Positions 1-5,439 of a stretch of 5,439 nt of DNA are shown here, piece by piece. The translations under genes were made by a program, and so were the position numbers. Numbering within the stretch: the first letter of the stretch is position 1; every line of letters starts with the position of its first letter. The DNA is from Planctomycetota bacterium (GTDB taxonomy: Bacteria > Planctomycetota > UBA11346). Below the pieces are notes generated by a model. That model was given only the letters and a program-made list of their open reading frames with translations, was not told the origin of the DNA and did not search any database. The stretch lies in the NCBI GenBank assembly GCA_007131555.1, contig SLQH01000013.1:1-5439 (forward strand). Reading direction: 5' to 3'.

Positions 1-2
1 GC

Positions 3-3000
3 GGGGCCGCCCGGGCCCATGAGCCGGTGGCACTTGAGGTGGAACTGGTGCGCGATATCCAGGCTGCCGCCGGCGAGGCCTGGCTGGATGCCAGCCCAGC
101 CTGGCGGGCCGGCTTTGCCGAGGCTTTCGCTGACCAGACCATCCGGGCCCAGATCCATGCCGATCAGCAGGTCGAGGTCGAGGCCGGTCGTCAGGCCGGA
201 CAGGGCGCCCGCGCCGTAGATCCTCCCCTGACCATCACCCATCGCGGGCGCAGCGATGGCGCCGGCCTGCTGCTGTTCGACCTGCCGCCGACCCTGGTCG
301 ATCGGGCCTATCGGGTGACGGCCACCATCGATCGCCCGGAGGTGATGGTCGAAAACCGGGCCAGCCATGGGGCCGCCGCCCATTGGACGGCCAGGGCCGT
401 GGCCTGGGCCGATCGCCCCCTGGTCCGCCCCGGCGACAGCCTCCATTGGAAGGCCCTGCTGCGTTCCTTTGATGGTACCCGCCTGCGCCTGCCGGTGGGC
501 AGCGTGCGGACCACCCTGCGCTGCGGGGATACGGTACTCGATGAGCAGGACCTGGCCCTGGCCGATGACGGCACCGTGCATGGCACGGTGGCCATCCCCC
601 CAGCCATTGATGGCCACATCATCACCCTGCAGCTTGATGACGGTCCGCGCCATCACCTGGCCCGCCTCCACCGCAGCGCCCTGCCAGAGATCAGCGCCGA
701 GATCCTCGACCTGGGCCCGCAACGCCAGATCCGGGCCGGAGAGCCCATCCCCCTGCGCCTGCACCTGCGCGACCGTCACGGCGAAGGCCTGGGCGAGGTC
801 AGCGTCACCGCCACCGTCACCGGCCATGATCTCAATGACCACGCCCTGCCCGGCTGGACCCAAGAAAGCACCAGCGACCTGGGCGGACTGGCGGTGTGGT
901 CCATCCCCACCATCAGCGCGCAGCCGGCCCTGTACCGCATCGCCCTCACCTTCAGCCATGCCGGACAGGACTACCGCTACGACCATCAGGTCCGCACCCG
1001 CCTGTTCCCCTTCGGCTGTGACCTGGAATTGCGCGAACGCCGCCTGCGGGTCGGCGACACCCTGCGTCTGGAGGCCCGTTTCCCGGCTGATGCCGAGCTG
1101 CACCTGTGGCTGGCTGATGATGATGGCCGGCGCCTGTCAGAACCGGTGGTCATCAGAGGTCGCGAAGATGCCTGGACCACCGCCAGCATCCCCCTGGAGA
1201 CGAGCCATGTCGGGGCCACCCGCCTGGTGGTCGCCAGCCCGGTGCTCAGCGGACCCATGCCGGAACGTCATCTGAGCATCGAGGTCGCAGCCCGCCCGCA
1301 CCCCGACGCCGGCACCGCCACCACCCTGGCCCTGACCCCCCAGCGCCACCGCGTCGATCCGGGCGAGACCCTGCCGGTGGCCGTGGCTGGCGGGGCGCCG
1401 GGCGCAACCGTCGTGCTGCTGGTCGGCGACCGGGTGTTGCGCCATCACAGCGCCCAGACCATCAGCCAGGCCGCCACCGCCTTCAACCTGGAGGTGGCCG
1501 AGGACTGGGGCCCGGCGACCCGTCTGAGCGCGGTGACCTATGTCCCCGGCCACGGCTTCACCCGGGCCGAACCCGTGACCCTGGAGATCCGCCCCATTGA
1601 TCGCCTCCTGCGCCTGACCATCACCACCGACCACGACGACTACCAGCCCGGCGATGAAGTCCAGGGCCATGTCACCGTGGTCGACTGGCAGGACCAGCCG
1701 GTGGCGGATGTCCGCCTCAGCCTGGGAGCCATCGATGCCATGCTCTACCAGTTGGCCGAGGATCACACGCCGGATCTATGGCGCTTCTTCCACCACTACG
1801 ACCGCCCCTGGACCATCCAACTGGGAGAGGCTGTGCAGATCGACACCCCGCAGGCGGTGTACTGGCGATCGGTGATCAGGCGTTGGCATACGAGCCTGCC
1901 ATTCATGGCCATCGGCGCAGGTGGTGGTCGCGCCGGCTTGTACGGCAGCCGATCAGGCCGTAGCCGTCGTCAAGTTGTCGGTAGCGTTCCCCTGGCCCTC
2001 CACCAGCCCGACATCGAACGCATCCACTGGTCCGCCGATCTGCGCACCGATGCCGCCGGGCGGGCCAGCTTCCGCTTCACCCTGCCCGACAGTCCGGGGC
2101 GCTGGCGCCTGACAGCCCGGGCCAATGACGCCTCGCACCGAGTGATGGTCGGCGAGATCCGCCAGCACGTCAGCGCCCATCTGCCGGTCCAGGCCCGGCT
2201 CCATGCTCCGCCCCAGGCCATGGCCGGGGACGACCTCACCGTGCACCTGATCCTGGTCAATCGCCGGGACGACGACAGCCCGATACGGATCACGGGCCTG
2301 GGCCATGACCAGACCATCACCCTGCCCCCCCTGGGTCGCCGGGCCCTGGAACTGCCTCTCACCATGCCCGCTGGCGATGGCCCCCTGCTGTGGCATGCCG
2401 GTAGTTTCGGGCAGCGGGCCGAACTGACCGTGGAGGTCACTCCCCAGATCCCCGGTGCCCAGACCAGACGGATCACGGCCCAGAGCCTAATCCGCGCTCC
2501 CGGACTGGTCAGATCGCTCGACAGTTGCCAAAGTGACGTGATCGGAGCCGATCAACGCCTGGCGCTGCCCCTGCGTGACGGTCACTACAGCGCCATTCAT
2601 CTCCATCTGCAGGCCTACAGCGACGGTGGGGCCCGGGCCCGGGACTGGCTGGCTCCCCCCAGTAGCGGTGGCCGGGGCATCCTCCGGGCCTTGATCCACT
2701 TGAGCGGCGAGCAGCAACGGGAGGCCCTGGCGACATTGTGGCCACAACTGCAGCAGGACCTGCCCGGCATCCTCATCACCCAGATCGCCCACGAACGCGG
2801 CGCCGTGGTGGCCGGGGCCAGTACCCGTCTACCGGGGGCCATCGGTGACTGGCTGCTGGCCCGTGGTCGGCGACTGGGTCAGGGTCTGCCCCGACCCCAA
2901 CGCAGCGGCGTCGACCGGACCCCCGCCGATCTGGCGGCCCGGGCGGCCAGCGCCCGTTTCGAGCTCTGGAGCGAGGCACCGCAACTCTGGCAGGAGGCCC

Positions 3001-5018
3001 TGCGCCAGCGCCAGGACAAACCTCTGGCCCTGGCCATCCTCGCCGATGCCGCCCGTCTGCTGGACGACCCCCTGGCTCCAGCCCTGGCCCAGGAACTGGC
3101 TGTCGTCAGCTGGCAGGACCTGACCGTCGCCGCCTTGGCCGTCCATCTGTGGGTCGACCAAGCGGCAGTACCAGCCGCCAGCCTGGAGCTGGATGACGGC
3201 CTGGGCACCATCCACCCCCTGGGCGACCAGGGCTGGCGCAGCTGGACCGGCCCGGTGGGACCCACCGCTCATCTGCGCGGCCCTGACGGGGCCCTGGTGG
3301 TCTACACCCTTGATCGCCTGGAGGCCCCCGATGACAGCGACGAAGCCCTGCCCCTGGCTCTGGAATGGTGGCAACCCGGCCCCCTGGGCTGGCATCAGGT
3401 CAGCGGGCCGGTACGCCCGGGTACGCCATTGCTACTGCGCCTGCGCACGGTGCCTGAGAATCTTGGCAACACGCAGCGCCAGAATGCGCCCCGAGACATC
3501 TTCCGCTCGATACAACACAATTATCATAGCCTCGCCATCACCGCCCAGCCGCCCTTGGGCCTGCGCCGCCACGAGCAGGATCAGGCCACCCTGGTCATGG
3601 ATATCGACTGGACCTGGGAGATTCACGCCGACACACCACCCAGCGCCCAGGAACACACCATAGTGCATGACGATCTGCGCCTGCTGGCCGATTCGGCAAT
3701 CACCCCCCAACCGCGCCTGCGAGGCCATGAGGTGAGGGTCAGACCCCTGAACGAACAGCGCAGCATCTTCGTTCAACTACTGCATGAAACGGTCTTCGCA
3801 GCGATCATCCATCACGAAGGCCGCCATCACTGGCCAGGCTTGGCGGTGGAATGGCAGGACGGCCAGGGTGACTGGCAGCGCCGGGTGGTCCAACCGCCGG
3901 CCCTGATCGTACAGAGTGGGCCGGCCCCCAGTCTGCCACCGGCCCCCCAGACCTTCCCCCACCATGAACGCCTGGGCGCCCTGCTGCCCCAACTCAGTCA
4001 GAGCGAGCGCTGGACCCTGGCCAACGCGGCCCTCTGTGAGAAAGGCTGGCGGGAAGCCTTGGACCTGTTGGACCCCAGCGCCACCCACAGCATCACCGAC
4101 CTGCTGCAGCATCCCGACATCGCCGATCCCAAGCACTGGAGCCATCAGGCCCTGGTCGGCATCATCAACGACTGGCATGAGCTGATCAACGATCCCGTCC
4201 GCTTGCGTCATCTGCTCGGCTATGAACCCGATGAGGATCAACTGGCCGAGGATGGCATACACCCCACCACACCGCTGATGTGGTCACTCTTCGACGAACC
4301 ACAATCACTGCTGTCGAACCTCCTGCGGCTCCAGGACAATCTTGACCAGATGCTGGTCCAGGCCCTGCGCCACATCAGCCCCCACCAGCGCCAGACCCCG
4401 CACCGGGTCAGCCTTCCGGCCCTCTACCAGGCCCTGATCGGCCCCCCAGAGGGCATGACCGTTTGGCTGTGGACCCAGGATCTGCCACGCCGGGCCATGC
4501 AGGATCGCGGCTACGGTGCCAATCTGGAGGACTGGGCCGCCTTCCTCCGTCACGAACTGCACCTCGACCTGCGCCTCGACCCGCAGCTGCCGGTGGGCCT
4601 GCACGGTTGGCCGGGCCTGGATGATGACCTGCCGCTGAGCCTGTCCTACGCTGGGGCCACATTGGGCACGGCTGAGATGCTCAACGCCGGCCTGATCCTG
4701 ATCCTTGACCATGACCAGGCCCTCCTGCACCCCCTGCGCCCCGGCCCCCAGGGCTTGGCCCGCAGCGGCCTGCGCATCAGCCTGATGGGCGTGATCACGC
4801 CGCGCCAGGCCATCGACCATCTGCACCTGGTGGCAGGCAATCGCGGCCTGGGCAGCCTGAGCCTCAGCCCCCCGTTGCGCCAGCGCATCGATACCATGGA
4901 ACCCATCGACCTGTGGATCGATAACCGCAGCTACCCCGATGCCCTACGCCAACTCGCCCAGGCCCTCAACCAGCCCCTGCGCCAGGTCGACGGCGGCTGG
5001 GTGCTGGGGGAGGAATGA
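3..5018 (+). CDS. Alpha-2-macroglobulin family protein lacking the thioester, with C-terminal STN-like modules (5' partial)
   Basis: Bacterial A2M homologues are large envelope proteins thought to trap proteases. The domain order supports this call (residues from the GTG at 27). An N-terminal beta region comes first, then MG2 at about 120-206 with DRPLVRPGD at 129-137. MG3-like 221-328 and MG4/MG5-like 331-528 follow. MG6 starts near 528 (YQPGDE at 539) and runs into AIDAMLYQL and TPDLWRFF, the usual lead-in to the bait region. A Gly/Arg-rich loop spans 630-652. The A2M core runs from W668 to PGRWRL (W693). A helical region at about 870-1125 replaces the thioester domain but has G-G-R-G at 881-884 instead of GCxEQ. 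Beta domains cover about 1126-1290, a helical unrecognised stretch 1310-1490, and two STN-like modules 1498-1662. The frame is open to the left edge with coding-like codons, and GTG 27 has no Shine-Dalgarno, so the true start and signal peptide lie upstream. Four cysteines are visible (166, 331, 834, 1337). The family call is firm; protease trapping is inference. Confidence 0.88.
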   Translation, partial: GAARAHEPVALEVELVRDIQAAAGEAWLDASPAWRAGFAEAFADQTIRAQIHADQQVEVEAGRQAGQGARAVDPPLTITHRGRSDGAGLLLFDLPPTLVDRAYRVTATIDRPEVMVENRASHGAAAHWTARAVAWADRPLVRPGDSLHWKALLRSFDGTRLRLPVGSVRTTLRCGDTVLDEQDLALADDGTVHGTVAIPPAIDGHIITLQLDDGPRHHLARLHRSALPEISAEILDLGPQRQIRAGEPIPLRLHLRDRHGEGLGEVSVTATVTGHDLNDHALPGWTQESTSDLGGLAVWSIPTISAQPALYRIALTFSHAGQDYRYDHQVRTRLFPFGCDLELRERRLRVGDTLRLEARFPADAELHLWLADDDGRRLSEPVVIRGREDAWTTASIPLETSHVGATRLVVASPVLSGPMPERHLSIEVAARPHPDAGTATTLALTPQRHRVDPGETLPVAVAGGAPGATVVLLVGDRVLRHHSAQTISQAATAFNLEVAEDWGPATRLSAVTYVPGHGFTRAEPVTLEIRPIDRLLRLTITTDHDDYQPGDEVQGHVTVVDWQDQPVADVRLSLGAIDAMLYQLAEDHTPDLWRFFHHYDRPWTIQLGEAVQIDTPQAVYWRSVIRRWHTSLPFMAIGAGGGRAGLYGSRSGRSRRQVVGSVPLALHQPDIERIHWSADLRTDAAGRASFRFTLPDSPGRWRLTARANDASHRVMVGEIRQHVSAHLPVQARLHAPPQAMAGDDLTVHLILVNRRDDDSPIRITGLGHDQTITLPPLGRRALELPLTMPAGDGPLLWHAGSFGQRAELTVEVTPQIPGAQTRRITAQSLIRAPGLVRSLDSCQSDVIGADQRLALPLRDGHYSAIHLHLQAYSDGGARARDWLAPPSSGGRGILRALIHLSGEQQREALATLWPQLQQDLPGILITQIAHERGAVVAGASTRLPGAIGDWLLARGRRLGQGLPRPQRSGVDRTPADLAARAASARFELWSEAPQLWQEALRQRQDKPLALAILADAARLLDDPLAPALAQELAVVSWQDLTVAALAVHLWVDQAAVPAASLELDDGLGTIHPLGDQGWRSWTGPVGPTAHLRGPDGALVVYTLDRLEAPDDSDEALPLALEWWQPGPLGWHQVSGPVRPGTPLLLRLRTVPENLGNTQRQNAPRDIFRSIQHNYHSLAITAQPPLGLRRHEQDQATLVMDIDWTWEIHADTPPSAQEHTIVHDDLRLLADSAITPQPRLRGHEVRVRPLNEQRSIFVQLLHETVFAAIIHHEGRHHWPGLAVEWQDGQGDWQRRVVQPPALIVQSGPAPSLPPAPQTFPHHERLGALLPQLSQSERWTLANAALCEKGWREALDLLDPSATHSITDLLQHPDIADPKHWSHQALVGIINDWHELINDPVRLRHLLGYEPDEDQLAEDGIHPTTPLMWSLFDEPQSLLSNLLRLQDNLDQMLVQALRHISPHQRQTPHRVSLPALYQALIGPPEGMTVWLWTQDLPRRAMQDRGYGANLEDWAAFLRHELHLDLRLDPQLPVGLHGWPGLDDDLPLSLSYAGATLGTAEMLNAGLILILDHDQALLHPLRPGPQGLARSGLRISLMGVITPRQAIDHLHLVAGNRGLGSLSLSPPLRQRIDTMEPIDLWIDNRSYPDALRQLAQALNQPLRQVDGGWVLGEE
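1914..1982 (+). other. Bait-region-like Gly/Arg-rich loop within the A2M protein
   Basis: Residues 630-652 lie between the MG6 hallmark (AIDAMLYQL, about 570-578) and the A2M core domain (W668). That is where family members carry the protease-sensitive bait. The loop starts with a run of small residues (GAGGG) and contains GSRSGRSRRQ, with arginines at 635, 642, 645, 647 and 648 including a dibasic pair. It would be a good target for trypsin-like proteases. Its codons (CGA, TCA, TTG, CAA, several CGT) are less biased to G/C than those of the flanking domains, as expected for a loop under weak or diversifying constraint. The bait role is inferred from position and composition. Confidence 0.55.
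2655..2678 (+). other. Degenerate thioester site (GCxEQ position) in the A2M protein
   Basis: The local sequence matches the usual lead-in to the thioester: strand-like YSAIHLHLQAYSDGG, a short helix ARARDWLAPP, then PSSGGRGILRALIHL. In thioester-bearing A2M proteins the corresponding stretch is P-x-G-C-x-E-Q followed by a helix. Here the Cys position is Gly882 and no Glu-Gln pair follows. No cysteine occurs between 834 and 1337, so a Cys-Gln thioester cannot form here. E. coli YfaS is a known thioester-less family member, which makes this an accepted variant rather than proof of a broken gene. Confidence 0.65.
4518..4736 (+). other. STN-like alpha/beta module A in the A2M C-terminal extension
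   Basis: Residues about 1498-1570 show a helix (LEDWAAFLRHELHLDLRLDP), a loop, a strand (LPLSLSYAG), a second helix (ATLGTAEMLNAG) and a final strand pair (LILILDHDQALLHP). This matches the pattern of secretin/TonB short N-terminal (STN)-type modules: PLxdaLxfLxxxtgvnivlDPxl, then vtLxlxxxtLxxaLxxlLxxxgLxyxxxdgxlxI. Such modules are widespread in Planctomycetota proteins. The assignment rests on pattern only, and a profile search could place it in a related fold. Confidence 0.45.
4794..5012 (+). other. STN-like alpha/beta module B at the extreme C-terminus
   Basis: Residues about 1590-1662 repeat the layout of the preceding module: a helix (TPRQAIDHLHLVAG), a strand (LGSLSLSPPL), a strand (IDLWIDNRS), a helix (YPDALRQLAQALN) and a closing strand (LRQVDGGWVLGEE). 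The IDLWIDNRSYPDALRQLAQAL segment is the most STN-like part of the protein. With module A it forms a tandem pair separated by about 20 residues, suggesting an internal duplication that has since diverged. Confidence 0.45.
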
Positions 5019-5025
5019 GCCCAGG

Positions 5026-5044
5026 AGTCTATAAGGGATAGACT
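5026..5044 (+). terminator. Perfect 7-bp hairpin just after the A2M stop (weak terminator or 3' stabiliser)
   Basis: AGTCTAT (5026-5032) and ATAGACT (5038-5044) are exact reverse complements around the loop AAGGG, beginning 7 nt after the stop codon. The stem is only moderately GC and has no T-run after it, so it is not a classic intrinsic terminator. It may act as an mRNA 3'-end stabiliser or mark the end of the transcript. Confidence 0.35.
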
Positions 5045-5098
5045 GACACGTCGCCTGGCTTGGCCATTTTCGGCCCAGTTACGAAAGCACACGAAACG

Positions 5099-5135
5099 CC
5101 CGAAATGTTCCGGGTGCTATCAACGCCCGGCACCC
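5099..5135 (+). other. Overlapping small hairpins ahead of the inverted-repeat element
   Basis: CCCGAA/TTCCGGG (5099-5114) forms a stem with one bulged C and the loop ATG. GGGTGC (5112-5117) can instead pair with GCACCC (5130-5135). The two folds share bases 5112-5114 and are mutually exclusive. No T-tract follows either. They may be incidental in GC-rich DNA or part of the neighbouring element. Confidence 0.2.
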
Positions 5136-5137
5136 CA

Positions 5138-5161
5138 CACGGAGCACCGGGCCTTGGCCCG
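5138..5161 (+). repeat. Left arm of the perfect 24-bp inverted repeat
   Basis: This arm contains the near-perfect palindrome CGGGCCTTGGCCCG at 5148-5161 (6-bp arms around TT). It can therefore fold on itself as well as pair with the distant right arm. Confidence 0.75.
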
Positions 5162-5205
5162 TGTGCATTGGCGGCCAGTGACCCTTGAGACCGGCATAGG
5201 CCGGG

Positions 5206-5261
5206 GCGGCGGCATCATCGCCGCAATGCGCTTGCGTTCATCATCGCCGTGAATGATCACG
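5206..5261 (+). other. Cluster of three short hairpins inside the inverted-repeat element
   Basis: There are three perfect stems. GCGGCG/CGCCGC (5206-5211 with 5219-5224) has a 7-nt loop. CGCAA/TTGCG (5222-5226 with 5232-5236) has a 5-nt loop. CGTGA/TCACG (5248-5252 with 5257-5261) has a 4-nt loop. The first two overlap by three bases and compete at their junction. Within the outer stem they give a multi-branched fold. Some such stems are expected by chance in GC-rich DNA. Confidence 0.4.
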
Positions 5262-5301
5262 AGTCGCGGAATCCACAGGCCGTATGACGCTCATCATGCC
5301 G
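5213..5301 (+). repeat. Short direct repeats, CATCATCGCCG family
   Basis: CATCATCGCCG occurs exactly at 5213-5223 and 5239-5249, and a shorter variant CATCATGCCG at 5292-5301. The first copy overlaps the loop and 3' stem of the first interior hairpin. Confidence 0.4.
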
Positions 5302-5350
5302 ACGTCCTGGCTGGGATTCGGCGAAAGCATGGCAGCCACGCGTCGGCACG

Positions 5351-5374
5351 CGGGCCAAGGCCCGGTGCTCCGTG
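5351..5374 (-). repeat. Right arm of the perfect 24-bp inverted repeat
   Basis: This is the exact reverse complement of 5138-5161. Its palindromic core CGGGCCAAGGCCCG occupies 5351-5364. The two cores face inward and the GGTGCTCCGTG-type flanks point outward, giving a head-to-head paired-palindrome layout. Confidence 0.75.
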
Positions 5375-5439
5375 GTGGGTTTGTGACGGGCGGTGGTTTT
5401 GGATGGAGCTGGAGGTTGGTGGACGGATGCCGTGGGTGA
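5375..5439. other. Strongly G-rich, C-poor tract with no identified gene
   Basis: From the end of the right arm to the window edge the + strand has G far in excess of C (about 36 G to 7 C over 5371-5439), with repeated GGTGG and TGGA words. An RNA read from the - strand here would be C-rich and G-poor, the composition that Rho prefers. The + strand could form weak G-rich structures. An ATG at 5403 opens an in-frame stretch to the edge but has no clear ribosome binding site. Confidence 0.35.

Larger units (their letters stand above)
5132..5380. repeat. Inverted-repeat element, about 250 bp (MITE/BIME-like or structured RNA)
   Basis: Positions 5138-5161 and 5351-5374 are perfect reverse complements over 24 bases. 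Outward, 5132-5135 pairs with 5377-5380 after two mismatches. Inward, 5163-5166 pairs with 5346-5349 after one G-T pair, and TGGCGGCCA (5169-5177) meets TGGCAGCCA (5330-5338) with one mismatch. The interior holds compact hairpins and direct repeats and no convincing gene. No target-site duplication is visible just outside the arms, and no transposase is encoded. Possible identities are a non-autonomous palindromic repeat, a degraded MITE, or the locus of a long-stemmed structured RNA. The inverted symmetry is certain; the identity is open. Confidence 0.7.

Noticed and set aside
19..219. + strand open frame from ATG 19
   Set aside because: It overlaps the A2M gene in another frame. The product is low-complexity Arg/Pro/Ser-rich, as expected from GC-rich shadow frames.
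367..1275. Long + strand frame of 302 codons inside the A2M gene
   Set aside because: The translation is dominated by Ala, Pro, Ser, Cys and Trp with no domain sense, while the overlapping frame has clear MG domain signatures.
1137..1766. 209-codon - strand frame
   Set aside because: It is antisense to the conserved MG5/MG6 region and its product is a Gly/Gln/His-rich shadow. No ribosome binding site was evident.
2829..3395. 188-codon - strand frame
   Set aside because: It lies antisense to the helical region of the A2M protein. Gly/Gln-rich composition typical of a GC-rich antisense frame argues against a real gene.
3777..4262. 161-codon - strand frame, more protein-like than the others (MYAILGQLILIGFIAEQ start)
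   Set aside because: The hydrophobic start is tempting, but the rest is Gly/Gln/Val-rich antisense shadow of a continuous coding frame with good codon bias.
5161..5345. tRNA or other standard RNA gene between the arms
   Set aside because: The hairpins do not form a cloverleaf with a T-loop motif or a plausible anticodon arm, and no known RNA family signature was recognised.
5132..5380. Insertion sequence or CRISPR array
   Set aside because: There is no transposase and no clear target duplication. The direct repeats are too short and too few, with irregular spacing, for a CRISPR array.
5253..5439. + strand frame from ATG 5253, open to the window edge (62 codons)
   Set aside because: It translates straight through the repeat arm, is Trp/Arg/His-rich with no recognisable motif, and has no Shine-Dalgarno.

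Overview
The window is dominated by one very long protein gene on the + strand. It enters open from the left edge and ends at a TGA at 5016-5018. A non-coding tail of about 420 bases follows, holding a striking inverted-repeat element. By eye the DNA is very GC-rich, with strong G/C preference at third codon positions, so this is a high-GC bacterium. The gene product and its C-terminal modules recall architectures common in Planctomycetota and related PVC lineages. That placement is inference from protein style only; Myxococcota or another high-GC phylum cannot be excluded.

Region 3-5018: a bacterial alpha-2-macroglobulin (A2M) family protein, at least 1663 residues and truncated at its N-terminus by the window edge. 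(Residue numbers throughout count from the in-frame GTG at 27.) It carries the MG2 signature (DRPLVRPGD), several macroglobulin beta domains, an Arg- and Gly-rich bait-like loop and the A2M core domain (IHWSADL...PGRWRL). A helical thioester-domain-like region follows in which the expected G-C-x-E-Q is replaced by G-G-R-G. After it come a receptor-binding-domain-like beta region and an extra C-terminal extension that ends in two tandem STN-like (secretin/TonB short N-terminal-like) alpha/beta modules. The thioester loss recalls the E. coli YfaS type rather than the YfhM type. The C-terminal modules are the most unusual part of the protein.

Region 5019-5439: no convincing gene. It holds a perfect 7-bp hairpin just after the stop codon, three near-helically phased CGAAA motifs, and a roughly 250-bp element (5132-5380). 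That element is bounded by inverted arms that include a perfect 24-bp match. Each arm contains its own small palindrome, and several compact hairpins and short direct repeats lie between them. After the element comes a strongly G-rich, C-poor stretch to the window edge. The element looks like a dispersed palindromic (MITE- or REP/BIME-like) repeat or a structured RNA locus. It could also separate the A2M gene from whatever lies to the right.
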